Below are positions 1 through 7,336 of a DNA stretch of 36,095 nt, one piece after another. The DNA lies in NCBI GenBank assembly GCA_959599095.1, contig CAUGGC010000022.1, positions 1-36,095 on the forward strand, written 5' to 3'. The notes beneath the pieces were generated by a model. It was not told the origin of the DNA. It saw nothing but the letters and a program-made list of their open reading frames with translations, and made no database searches. Each line of letters begins with the position of its first letter. The stretch's first letter is position 1. Position numbers and translations under genes: made by a program. Origin of the DNA: an uncultured Collinsella sp. GTDB lineage: Bacteria; Actinomycetota; Coriobacteriia; Coriobacteriales; Coriobacteriaceae.

Positions 1-734
1 ATGCGCTTGCACATCGCAACCGAACCAAATTCTCCCAACTTACGCTGTTCCCAAGGGTCAGTAAAGCCGGCGAAGCGGATTTCGGGGAATCGCTCGCCCG
101 GTTTGGGAAACATCTTATCAAGCATCGATTTCTTTAACTGAACGAGTTTCTCAAACTTACGCTGATGAAGGGTGATGAGGTTGTCGAGATTGCCTAAGAA
201 GGAACCAATGGCTTTCTGCTCGACAATAGAGCACGGTATCAATAGAGGTGTTTCTTTAACTTGCTCGATTGTGTAGTGTGCTATCGTTCCAACATGCGAG
301 ATGCTTCGAATATATGACTTGAAAATCGGAGAGATGAAGAACGAGTATAGAAATTTCGGATCAATCTCCGTATGGCGCTTAATCCAAATTAAGTCAGCGT
401 CCTTGGTGTAAAGCGGCTTGTTATCAGGCACGATATATGGAGTCCCAACGGAGCCACCGCCCGTCACCATCACATCGCCTTTTTGAGGTGCGCCTGACTG
501 AGCGCTTAATTTTTCAAATAACTCTTGAGATATGAACACCCTTTCGTTTTCAGTTCCTTTGAACGCAGCCATCACGTCACTGGAGCGATAGAAAGGAACC
601 CCTGTCGTTCGCCACTCCTCCTTATGCACCCTGGCGGCGGATAAAATGGTGGTTAGTTCGCCCAACTTACGCTGTTCCCAGGGGTCAACGAAGCCAGTGA
701 AGCGGATTTCGGGCACATTGATCTTTTCAGCCAT
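1..734 (-). CDS. hsdS: Type I restriction-modification specificity subunit HsdS (partial, runs off left edge)
   Basis: This is the DNA-recognition subunit of a type I restriction-modification enzyme, which would direct the HsdM methylase to its bipartite target. Read on the minus strand from ATG at 734, it gives 244 codons with no stop before the window ends, so the 3' part is missing. The first target-recognition domain begins with PEIRFTGFVDPWEQRKLGE. A central spacer follows with EQKAIGSFLGNLDNLITLHQ, the typical conserved helix of HsdS. A second near-copy of the opening motif (FPEIRFAGFTDPWEQRKLGE) then starts domain two. The start lies one base after the hsdM stop, so the two are translationally coupled. 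Base composition is visibly more AT-rich than that of the core genes. Family assignment is certain; target specificity cannot be read. Confidence 0.93.
   Translation of the reverse strand, partial: MAEKINVPEIRFTGFVDPWEQRKLGELTTILSAARVHKEEWRTTGVPFYRSSDVMAAFKGTENERVFISQELFEKLSAQSGAPQKGDVMVTGGGSVGTPYIVPDNKPLYTKDADLIWIKRHTEIDPKFLYSFFISPIFKSYIRSISHVGTIAHYTIEQVKETPLLIPCSIVEQKAIGSFLGNLDNLITLHQRKFEKLVQLKKSMLDKMFPKPGERFPEIRFAGFTDPWEQRKLGEFGSVAMCKR
34..86. repeat. Copy 2 of a 53-bp direct repeat inside hsdS (start of second recognition domain)
   Basis: This stretch matches 661-713 at 47 of 53 positions in the same orientation. It encodes the PEIRF-x-GF-x-DPWEQRKLGE motif that opens each target-recognition domain. 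Such intragenic repeats are known sites for recombinational exchange of hsdS domains; whether that happens here is inference. Confidence 0.8.
661..713. repeat. Copy 1 of a 53-bp direct repeat inside hsdS (start of first recognition domain)
   Basis: This is the partner of the repeat at 34-86, with six mismatches by eye. It lies at codons 8-25 of hsdS, right after the start codon, so exchange between the copies would swap or delete the first recognition domain and keep the reading frame. Confidence 0.8.
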
Positions 735-735
735 G

Positions 736-3495
736 CTATTCACCTCCCAACAGTTTCCGCAGCTCGGTAATACCCGCCATATCGTGCTCGTTGCCCGTGA
801 GCTGGCCCAGCATCGCTGCCAACTCGTTTTCCGCCTCAGTAATCTGGTTGCATACGTCCGAATAGGTTGTCGCGTACTTTGTGTTCAGTGCGACAATCTT
901 TGCGACGAAATCGCTTACGACAGCATTGGGCAGCTCGAGCAAATCAGATTGCAGCGGCTCAATCCACTTTGCAGCAAGCAATTCGTCACATTGGGCGTCG
1001 GTCAAACCCTCGATAACCTCCTTGGTCTTCTCCTCGAGCGCAAGCTTCGCTTCCTTATTTGCTTTCTTGAGTGACTTCTCCTCGGCGAGGAGCTCCTTCG
1101 CTTGTGCAAGGACGTATTCAAAGCTATCGATGGGAAAGCCTACTGCCAGCTTTAGCTTCCTTATATAGGATGCAACCTTTGCTTTGCCGTAAGTTCCGTC
1201 TTTGTTTGACTCCATTTCCTGCCAGGAAACCTCAGGGTGCTTTTCAATGAAGGCTAGCTTTTCTTGCTTTTTTGCTTTTCGATCAAGAAGCTTCAAATAT
1301 TCTTCCAGGTCATGAATCGCTGGAGAGGAGATATATTTCATCTCGCTGTTAAGATGGGCATTGATTTCTTTGAGGACGAATGCATCGTTTGAATCGTTAA
1401 TCACTGGAGAGGCGAGCTGCTCGGCGTCCAAGGAATCAATCAATTCAGAACAAGACGAGGATATGGCGGACAGCCTCACCTCCATCGAGTCTATTTTGGC
1501 AACTTCGGCTGTGAGTATGTGGCTTTGCACTAGCTCGAACGGGAGTACATGACCAATCCAGCCGTCCTGAACTTCAGTTTCCTTTCCGTCTTTCTTTTTT
1601 ATCACCATATTCGGATCGACTTTGCGCACGGCCCCTTTACCCTCGGTTTGGATAATCTCGAGGTCACCGGAGATATCCGTCCACGCATCGTCGAGAGCTT
1701 GGTAGGCATCATATCCGTCAACAAGCGCGACACCATGAAGGGCATCGCGAAGCCGTGCTGCAATACGTTCTTCTTCGGCCACGGAGTCGACTTGCAACGC
1801 GCCATCAACCAATCGCTTTCGCAATTCCTCGGGCAGATGAGTCAGCGTATCCCGATAACCGCCCAGAAATGAGACGACGTCGGCGTTGGCCTTCACCGTT
1901 GCTGCCACGTCGTCCGTCACGGAAGCAAGGCACGACCCACCGTCCTCACCGTACAGTTGGCCCTTCAGGCTCGGCCACACCTTCCAGTAGCGGTCGAGAG
2001 CGTCGATCTCGGCCTTCGGAACTCCGCCGAACATAGTGGCGTACACGTCCCAGCTTTCAGCAGCTTCGGACGAATCAACATAGCGCGGAATGTTGAGGTT
2101 GTAATCGTTGGCGCGTATCTCGTCGATGGTCACCAGGCGACTGAACTTGTCGATGGTCGCTCCAGTCATGACTGCGTCTACGATGCGGCGTATATCGCTC
2201 GCGCGCAGCTTGTTGTTTTTGCCTTCCTTCACAAAGTGCTTCGACGCGTCCACGACCAGCACGTCGCTGCTCTCGCGCTGCTTGCGGAGTACCATGACGA
2301 TTGTCGGGATGCCGGTGCCGAAGAAAATGTTGGCGGGAAGCCCGATAATTGCCTGGATATGGCGGTTCTCCACCAGGTTCTTGCGGATGGTGCCCTCCTC
2401 GCCGCCGCGGAACAGCACGCCATGGGGCAGAACGATGCACATGATGCCGTCGGGGCGCAAGTGGTACAAATCATGCAAGAGGAAGGCATAGTCGGCTTTG
2501 GATTTGGGGGCAACGCCGAACTTGAAGCGCGGATCGAGTTCTTTGTCTTCCGGATCCCAGTTTTGGGAGTAGGGCGGATTCGACACCACGGCATCGACGA
2601 ACAGTGGATTGTAGGTCTCATCCTTGTTCTCGACCGTATCGAACCAGGGCCAATCGTCTTCGAGCGTATCGCCATTGCGCGCCACGATGTTGTCGGGGAG
2701 TATTCCGCGCATGACCAGATTCATGCGCGTGAGGTTGTACGTGTTCTCCTTAAGCTCCTGCGCATAATACTTGATGGAGTTCGGGTCGCCGTTGCGTCGC
2801 GCCACCGCCTTGCCGATATTGATAAGCAACGAGCCCGATCCGCTCGTGGGATCGTAGATGGTGATGTTTTCGCGTCCAGCTAGGTGCCACGAGACTATCT
2901 CGCTCATGAGCATAGACACCTCGTGCGGCGTGTAGAACTCGCCGGCTTTCTTACCGGCGTTGGCGGCGAAGTTGCTGATGAGGTACTCGTAGATGAAGCC
3001 GAGCACGTCGTAGTCCTGGCGACCGTCCATCGGGATGTCCTTGATGAGGTATATGAGATCGCGAGCGGCCTTGGACTGGCTTCGCGCGTCGGTGCCGAGT
3101 TTGGAGAGACCGGTCTGCAACGTGTCGAAGATGCCGTCGAAGACACGCTTGCGGGCGGGATCGATGTTGCGGCTAAAGGCAGAGAGGGCGTCGCGAACGT
3201 TCGAAATCTCGAAGTCGCCGCCTTTGGCGACCCAGGTGGAGAAGAGGTTCTCGTAGGCGATGAAGTAGCCGCACTCGCCCTTGACAAACTCGACCGTTTC
3301 TTCGTCGTCTTCCACGAGGCTCGGCAAATCCTCCTCGGCGAAATCACGTGCCTTCAGGCGGGTGACTTCGGTCTCGGAGAGGAACTTGTAGAAGATGAAG
3401 CCCAGGATGTAATCCTTGTACTCGTTAGCCTCGATCTTGGATCGCATCTTGTTGGCGGACTCCCATATCTTGGAGGCCAGCTGCTGCTTGTTCAT
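736..3495 (-). CDS. hsdM: Type I restriction-modification DNA methyltransferase subunit HsdM, long form
   Basis: This is the N6-adenine methyltransferase subunit of the type I system and uses S-adenosylmethionine. An HsdM N-terminal helical domain spans about residues 5-150. The catalytic domain follows, with GEFYTP (185-190), the SAM-binding motif DPTSGSG (215-221) and the catalytic NPPY (306-309). At 919 residues it is much longer than the roughly 500-residue classical HsdM. The extra C-terminal 400 residues are charged and partly coiled-coil-like (K/E-rich stretches near 740-860) and probably contact HsdS or HsdR. The ATG directly abuts the TAG of the GIY-YIG gene, behind a GAGG ribosome site. 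The part encoding the C-terminal third is more AT-rich than the catalytic part, hinting at mosaic origin. The function is clear; the role of the extension is not. Confidence 0.95.
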   Translation of the reverse strand: MNKQQLASKIWESANKMRSKIEANEYKDYILGFIFYKFLSETEVTRLKARDFAEEDLPSLVEDDEETVEFVKGECGYFIAYENLFSTWVAKGGDFEISNVRDALSAFSRNIDPARKRVFDGIFDTLQTGLSKLGTDARSQSKAARDLIYLIKDIPMDGRQDYDVLGFIYEYLISNFAANAGKKAGEFYTPHEVSMLMSEIVSWHLAGRENITIYDPTSGSGSLLINIGKAVARRNGDPNSIKYYAQELKENTYNLTRMNLVMRGILPDNIVARNGDTLEDDWPWFDTVENKDETYNPLFVDAVVSNPPYSQNWDPEDKELDPRFKFGVAPKSKADYAFLLHDLYHLRPDGIMCIVLPHGVLFRGGEEGTIRKNLVENRHIQAIIGLPANIFFGTGIPTIVMVLRKQRESSDVLVVDASKHFVKEGKNNKLRASDIRRIVDAVMTGATIDKFSRLVTIDEIRANDYNLNIPRYVDSSEAAESWDVYATMFGGVPKAEIDALDRYWKVWPSLKGQLYGEDGGSCLASVTDDVAATVKANADVVSFLGGYRDTLTHLPEELRKRLVDGALQVDSVAEEERIAARLRDALHGVALVDGYDAYQALDDAWTDISGDLEIIQTEGKGAVRKVDPNMVIKKKDGKETEVQDGWIGHVLPFELVQSHILTAEVAKIDSMEVRLSAISSSCSELIDSLDAEQLASPVINDSNDAFVLKEINAHLNSEMKYISSPAIHDLEEYLKLLDRKAKKQEKLAFIEKHPEVSWQEMESNKDGTYGKAKVASYIRKLKLAVGFPIDSFEYVLAQAKELLAEEKSLKKANKEAKLALEEKTKEVIEGLTDAQCDELLAAKWIEPLQSDLLELPNAVVSDFVAKIVALNTKYATTYSDVCNQITEAENELAAMLGQLTGNEHDMAGITELRKLLGGE

Positions 3496-4329
3496 CTAGT
3501 TTTCCTCACTTCTATAGACTTGGTTGAGTGTTTCTCCGTCGTCGCTTACCCATTCGGCCCAGCCGTTCTGGCTACCGCCGAGCACGAACGCCGCCGCGGC
3601 GCTGGGCGTCGAGAACTCGAGGTCCTCGGCGAGTTCTGCGATGCCGCCCGAATCGCAGAAGATTTCCCTGCGCGCGGCCGCGACGCTCGCGTTTTTCAGC
3701 ACGGGCCTCGAGAGGTTAACTTTCGAGCCGGCGAGCACGGTGAAGTGCCCGGTAGCCTTGTCGTAGCGCCCAGCTCCGCGTATGTCGTTCTTCTTCGTGT
3801 GGAAGACCGCCGGCGCGCCCGCCGGACCTTGGTCGACTCTGTCGAGATCGTACCCCAGAGCTGACATCCTGAAGAGGATCCTCTCGTGCAGGCGCTCGAC
3901 GGCCTCTTCCTTGTACGGGTCGACGTAGGGCTTGGGCGTCGCCGAGTTGTCGGTCTCGTACGAGCCGTGGGTGCGCACGTAGTCGATGGCCTTCGCTTCA
4001 AGGACGTCCAGCGCGTCTCTGCTGATGTTCTGGTCGTCATCGAGGAACATGATGGCCTTGTTCCAGAACTCCTTCTTTGCCTTGTGCGCGTCGAGCCGGG
4101 CGATGCCCTGGGTCGTCTGTCCGGCGTAGACGCGGCTCACGTTGCCGTGGTCCTCGTCGAGCAGGTAGTAGATGCCGCGCTGCGGGATGTTCGGCAGCGA
4201 CTTCGCCTCGGTAAGGTCCTCCCTTGGAACGACGACGGTCACAAGCGACTCGCCGTCGATACGGCAGATACGGATGCGGTCCGGTTGCGCGTCTATGAGC
4301 TGGATGGTGAGAGTCTTGACCCGAATCAC
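3496..4329 (-). CDS. GIY-YIG nuclease-like protein with C-terminal DUF4357-type domain
   Basis: The N-terminal half has the GIY-YIG nuclease signature: GIYYLL (residues 52-57), VYAGQT (67-72, a YAG variant of YIG), Arg at 78, His at 82, Glu at 111 and Asn at 128. These match the usual catalytic set. The C-terminal half (about 190-277, with GAGRYDKATGHFTVLAGSKV and a W-x-x-W-like end) resembles the DUF4357 domain often found on such proteins. I chose the GTG at 4329 because AAGGGGG sits 7 nt upstream. A GTG at 4335 that overlaps the preceding stop, or an ATG at 4368, is possible. The gene lies between a ribbon-helix-helix gene and hsdM with no gaps, which suggests a role in or beside the restriction-modification system. 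Substrate and action are unknown. Confidence 0.82.
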   Translation of the reverse strand: MIRVKTLTIQLIDAQPDRIRICRIDGESLVTVVVPREDLTEAKSLPNIPQRGIYYLLDEDHGNVSRVYAGQTTQGIARLDAHKAKKEFWNKAIMFLDDDQNISRDALDVLEAKAIDYVRTHGSYETDNSATPKPYVDPYKEEAVERLHERILFRMSALGYDLDRVDQGPAGAPAVFHTKKNDIRGAGRYDKATGHFTVLAGSKVNLSRPVLKNASVAAARREIFCDSGGIAELAEDLEFSTPSAAAAFVLGGSQNGWAEWVSDDGETLNQVYRSEEN

Positions 4330-4331
4330 GC

Positions 4332-4544
4332 TCACGCCCCCTTCTTCGCGAGCTCTTCGATCATGCACGTGCGCACGAAGGCAGAGAAACTCATGCCTCG
4401 CAGCGCCGCTTCCTCCTTCGCTGCGTCGCGCAGGGTGTCGGGGATGCGCAGAGTCACGGAGACTTGATTACCGTTCACCAGGAAGCTCCTGATCTCGGTT
4501 TCGTCAGGGTTGCTCTTAATGAGTTCCTTGTAACTGCCAAGCAT
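4332..4544 (-). CDS. Small ribbon-helix-helix (CopG/Arc-like) DNA-binding protein
   Basis: This 70-residue protein carries a beta strand, QVSVTLRIP, followed by two helices (DTLRDAAKEEAALRGMS and FSAFVRTCMIEEL), the layout of ribbon-helix-helix repressors and antitoxins. The start at 4544 has GGGAG 5 nt upstream; an in-frame ATG at 4556 has no good ribosome site. It is the first gene of the operon with the GIY-YIG protein, hsdM and hsdS, and its stop overlaps the region of the next start. By analogy with related small proteins it could autoregulate the operon through the dyad in front of it (4564-4605). It could also be the antitoxin half of a pair with the GIY-YIG nuclease. Both roles are inference. 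Confidence 0.72.
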   Translation of the reverse strand: MLGSYKELIKSNPDETEIRSFLVNGNQVSVTLRIPDTLRDAAKEEAALRGMSFSAFVRTCMIEELAKKGA

Positions 4545-4563
4545 CTGCGCTCCCATCGCTCGA

Positions 4564-4605
4564 AATGCAATACAAATGCGTTTATAGAATTATAGCGTTG
4601 CATTG
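4564..4605 (-). promoter_or_regulatory. Promoter with flanking inverted repeat in front of the RHH/GIY-YIG/hsdMS operon
   Basis: On the minus strand a perfect TATAAT lies at 4594-4589, about 45 nt before the chosen start; no good -35 is visible. The element is bracketed by AATGCAA (4564-4570) and TTGCATT (4599-4605), a perfect 7-bp inverted pair. That is what an operator for an autoregulating ribbon-helix-helix dimer could look like. The promoter is plausible; the operator role is inferred. Confidence 0.45.
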
Positions 4606-4656
4606 CTGGTGACTGTTGAGGCGAACGGGTGAACGGTCAGGCGTGGAATCAAAGAG

Positions 4657-5139
4657 TCAGGCAGGGACAATCCTGCCAACAACGCTGTTGCGGTCTCGCG
4701 TGGCGGGTGCGTTCGTCTGCGCACCCACGATTCCGCGTGTGGCACTCAGCAGCTCGTACTCCCTCTGGCTCCACTGGCGCAGCTCGGCCGCTCGTACGGC
4801 GTCGCGGCACAGGTCCAGGAACACCTTGGCTCCCTCGCAGAAGCACTCGCGGGCAAAGACGCCGGATCCGTCCGCAACGCATGTGCCGTCGGCAAACAAC
4901 TCCCAGCTGGACGGCTCGCGCGAGTCATCTCCGAGCAGCTTGATCTGCAGCACGTGCGGGTTGCCGGCGGTGCAGAGTTCTTCCTCGAGCATCTGCACGG
5001 TAAAGCGCATCTGGTGGGAGAGGCCGCTCTTGGCCATGGCCGAGGCGTAGCCATTTGGCTTGTCCAGAAGATGCATGTGATTCGGTTTGACGACCAGGTT
5101 GTGGAAGTTACGCTCGCTGCGCGCAGAGAAATTGTCCAT
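4657..5139 (-). CDS. Hypothetical protein, 160 residues
   Basis: I do not recognise this protein. It starts at an ATG behind a clear AAAGGAG ribosome site 6 nt away (5146-5152). Reading frames that extend upstream lack such a site. The sequence is soluble and mixed in composition, with several Cys (ELCTAGNP, FARECFCEGAKVFLDLCRD), no signal peptide and no membrane segment. One helix-rich stretch, DLCRDAVRAAELRQWSQREY, looks amphipathic. The stop is embedded in a small hairpin (4659-4676, GGCAGG / CCTGCC). The gene stands alone between the restriction operon, which reads away from it, and the terminators of the next gene. Longish reading frames on the opposite strand are shadows without ribosome sites. 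Confidence 0.6.
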   Translation of the reverse strand: MDNFSARSERNFHNLVVKPNHMHLLDKPNGYASAMAKSGLSHQMRFTVQMLEEELCTAGNPHVLQIKLLGDDSREPSSWELFADGTCVADGSGVFARECFCEGAKVFLDLCRDAVRAAELRQWSQREYELLSATRGIVGAQTNAPATRDRNSVVGRIVPA

Positions 5140-5233
5140 ACGGACTCCTTTCATCGATGTTGGCAGGGCCACCGTGCCTCTTGGCCGGTTGGCGTCGGGA
5201 TCGTGGAGCCAACTCTCTACCCCGACTCTGGAT

Positions 5234-5260
5234 AAAACGCGCCCGCTCCTTGCGGGCACG
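5234..5260 (-). terminator. Hairpin terminator, minus strand (second of a tandem pair)
   Basis: On the minus strand GCCCGC (5257-5252) pairs with GCGGGC (5246-5241) over a five-base loop and is followed by GTTTTA. With the stronger hairpin at 5288-5327 it would end transcription coming from the membrane-protein gene at 5357. Confidence 0.65.
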
Positions 5261-5287
5261 ATGGAGTCTATCAGCACGCGCGGACAG

Positions 5288-5327
5288 AAATCAACCCCGT
5301 GCGGCAATGAGCGCACGGGGTTGATTT
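5288..5327. terminator. Strong palindromic terminator
   Basis: The perfect 16-bp arms AAATCAACCCCGTGCG (5288-5303) and CGCACGGGGTTGATTT (5312-5327) enclose an 8-nt loop. It lies 29 nt beyond the stop of the minus-strand gene ending at 5357. It is symmetric with A/T ends, so it may work in both directions. Confidence 0.8.
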
Positions 5328-5356
5328 GGTCTACGGCCCTCAATTTTTGGCATTTG

Positions 5357-6391
5357 TTATTCGTCGTCTCCGTCGTTGGGGTCGCCCTTGAGGGTGTTGA
5401 TGTCCAGGTGCTGATTGTCGTTCTCTTTTTGCTGCGTTGCCGATTCGGAGGCGGTGGGGCCGCGGAATAGCTGGAATCCCTCAAATGCGATCACGCCGAG
5501 TAAGGCCACGATAATCGCGATAAAGACGATCTTTGCCGCTTGGGGAAACTCGGAGAAGTGTGGCGGCTCTTCCTCGGTGTAGTAGTCGGCAAAGCGCTCG
5601 TCGTCGGTGCCGCGGGTATACGACGATGCCGATGCGGCCTTTACACCGGCCTTGTTGTGCTCGGGAGCGGACGCGTCGGCAAACGGGCTGTTATCGTATG
5701 CGTTCGATGCGGATCCGTAGCTCTCGGTCTCAATGCGGGAGGCGCGGGGTGCGGCATCAAAGCGATCACCGTGCGCTGCTGCTTCGTTGTAATCGGAGTC
5801 GCGCTCCTCGGCAGCTGCAAACAGTGGGTTGACCGGAATATCGAGCGCCGGCATGCCGGCCGAGGTCTCATCCAAGTCGGCCGCGGCCCAGGAATCAAAG
5901 GCAAACTGGCGGTTGGCGAGGTCGTCCAGATCCATAACGGGCGGCTCGAGCTCGGGTTCGGGTTGGGGTTGGGGAGCCGCGTATGTCGGCTGCTGCGAGG
6001 TGGCATACGCGGGCGTGCTGCTGGGCGCATGGCGCTGTGTCGCCGCGGCAAGAAACGCCGCCGTCTCGGATGGATCGCTGGCGGGGCGGGGCGCGGGGGC
6101 GGCCTGGCGCGGTGCTTGCATGATGGGGCGGGTGGCAAAGTCATCTGCGGGCACGGATGCCGGCGCGGGCGTCGTGGCCGGCGCGGGAGCAGCGGCCGAC
6201 GTGGGCTTTGGGCCTGCCGAGCGAACCCCGCCGCCCATGAGTTCATCGGCGGTCCAAGGGCGGTCGCTCATCACGTCGTCCAGGCTCAACGCAAACAGAT
6301 CGTCTTCGCCCTCGTCAAACGCGCGTTTCGCATGCCTGGCGGCAGAAACGAAGCCTCCGCGGCCGTTGCGTGATGCGTTGCTCGACCCCAT
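5357..6391 (-). CDS. Pro/Ala-rich low-complexity protein with a single C-terminal transmembrane segment
   Basis: This 344-residue protein is of unknown function. The N-terminal 280 residues are hydrophilic, Ala/Pro-rich and probably disordered, with a proline-rich zone around 65-150 and many acidic residues. One hydrophobic segment (AKIVFIAIIVALLGVIAF, about 286-303) is followed by a short acidic tail. With no signal peptide it should sit in the membrane with a large cytoplasmic domain and a small outer tail, as in some actinobacterial cell-envelope or division proteins. That comparison is only inference. The ATG at 6391 has AAAGGATGG upstream and a TATAAT at 6431-6426, which argues against a longer in-frame start near 6487. 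Convergence of low complexity and lineage-specific sequence makes homology hard to judge. Confidence 0.7.
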   Translation of the reverse strand: MGSSNASRNGRGGFVSAARHAKRAFDEGEDDLFALSLDDVMSDRPWTADELMGGGVRSAGPKPTSAAAPAPATTPAPASVPADDFATRPIMQAPRQAAPAPRPASDPSETAAFLAAATQRHAPSSTPAYATSQQPTYAAPQPQPEPELEPPVMDLDDLANRQFAFDSWAAADLDETSAGMPALDIPVNPLFAAAEERDSDYNEAAAHGDRFDAAPRASRIETESYGSASNAYDNSPFADASAPEHNKAGVKAASASSYTRGTDDERFADYYTEEEPPHFSEFPQAAKIVFIAIIVALLGVIAFEGFQLFRGPTASESATQQKENDNQHLDINTLKGDPNDGDDE

Positions 6392-6425
6392 CTTGTTCCA
6401 TCCTTTCGAACTGTCTATCACATCG

Positions 6426-6431
6426 ATTATA
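6426..6431 (-). promoter_or_regulatory. Probable -10 element for the membrane-protein gene
   Basis: A perfect TATAAT reads on the minus strand, 35 nt before the start codon at 6391. The -35 position has no clear match. Confidence 0.4.
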
Positions 6432-6512
6432 TGGAACTTGCCTTGCGGCCGACTCTCGGATTCGTGCATTCCAGAACTCGCGCCCAAAAGGGGAGGGGCT
6501 CAGGCGCGCTGA

Positions 6513-7166
6513 CTACTTGTCGCCGGCGGCAGCCTTTGCCTCGTTGAGGTAGCTATAGAAGCTGTACTTGGAGATGCCAAAGAACTCGCAGGCACGCTCG
6601 CTCGACTTGGAAATGAGGAAGGCGCCGCGACGGTCGAGGTAGCCAATGGCGCGAATGCGCTCATCTTTGGTCATAAGGGCTGCGGGCTTGCCCACGTATT
6701 GCTCGCACTCGCGCAGCAGATCTTCGAGCAGGTCGCCGATGTTTTTGGTAATGGGCTCGGGCTCGGTGTAGCCCGTGGCGCCGGTGCCGGTAAAGGCATC
6801 GAGCGAGCGCTCAAAAGCCTTCATGAGCGTAATGTCAAAGTTAATGCCCAAAATGCCGACGGGTTTGCCCTCGTCGTTGCGGATAAAGATGGTCGAGGAC
6901 TTGAGCAGCTTGCCATCGGTGGTTTTGGTGAGGTATGGCTCGCGGTCGTGCACGTCGGTGATGCCCTCGTGCATGGACTCAAACACAATATGGCTGGGGC
7001 CGTCACCCAGTTTGCGCCCGCTGACGTGGCCGTTTTCGATCACTACGATGGAGTGGTCCACGTCCTCGGTTTCCAGGTCGTGGACGACGACTTCGCAGTT
7101 GGGGCCAAATTGGAGCGCCAGGCCGTGTGCAAGGCGCTTATAAAACTCAATCTGTGCGGGGGTCAT
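6513..7166 (-). CDS. YheO-like PAS-domain transcriptional regulator with C-terminal HTH
   Basis: This 217-residue regulator begins with a YheO-type PAS domain (about 8-115). Landmarks are FGPNCEVVVHDLE, SIVVIENGHVSGRKLGD and PVGILGINFDI. It ends with a DauR-like helix-turn-helix (about 150-217: TKDERIRAIGYLDRRGAFLI, then SSERACEFFGISKYSFYSYL). Proteins of this build control amino-acid or purine-related catabolic genes in gut bacteria, probably sensing a small metabolite through the PAS domain. AGGAAGG stands 5 nt before the ATG. It is divergent from ygeX, and the shared 277-bp gap contains two copies of one dyad (7286-7300, 7337-7351). It is therefore the natural candidate regulator of the purine cluster and of itself. 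The ligand is unknown. Confidence 0.88.
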   Translation of the reverse strand: MTPAQIEFYKRLAHGLALQFGPNCEVVVHDLETEDVDHSIVVIENGHVSGRKLGDGPSHIVFESMHEGITDVHDREPYLTKTTDGKLLKSSTIFIRNDEGKPVGILGINFDITLMKAFERSLDAFTGTGATGYTEPEPITKNIGDLLEDLLRECEQYVGKPAALMTKDERIRAIGYLDRRGAFLISKSSERACEFFGISKYSFYSYLNEAKAAAGDK

Positions 7167-7285
7167 GGGTGCCTTCCTAAAAATTAGTTTGGACTCACTT
7201 TGCCATAAACCACACCTGTTCGCAAATAACGAAAGCGTTGCTGCGTTATGTAACCGTTCGGCGACGAAAAGGTACCGATTACGGC

Positions 7286-7300
7286 AACAAACAATTTGTT
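7286..7300. promoter_or_regulatory. Operator-like dyad, copy A
   Basis: AACAAA-CAA-TTTGTT is a perfect 6-bp inverted pair with a 3-nt spacer. The same arms and spacing recur at 7337-7351, centre-to-centre 51 bp, close to five helical turns. The position between the regulator and ygeX fits a binding site for the PAS/HTH protein; the identity of the binder is inferred. Confidence 0.55.
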
Positions 7301-7336
7301 AGGTTTATTAATCAAAATGTGTGATAGAACAGTGCT

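Noticed and set aside
4616..5050. Plus-strand open frame opposite the hypothetical gene
   Set aside because: No ribosome site, Arg/Ser-rich shadow composition, and the minus-strand frame has a strong ribosome site.
5140..5484. Longer version of the 160-residue hypothetical protein
   Set aside because: The extension would run through two hairpin terminators, and the ribosome site AAAGGAG points to the ATG at 5139.
7319..7335. TGTGA half-site resembling a CRP/FNR box upstream of ygeX
   Set aside because: The second half TCACA is missing at the required distance, so chance is the simpler reading.
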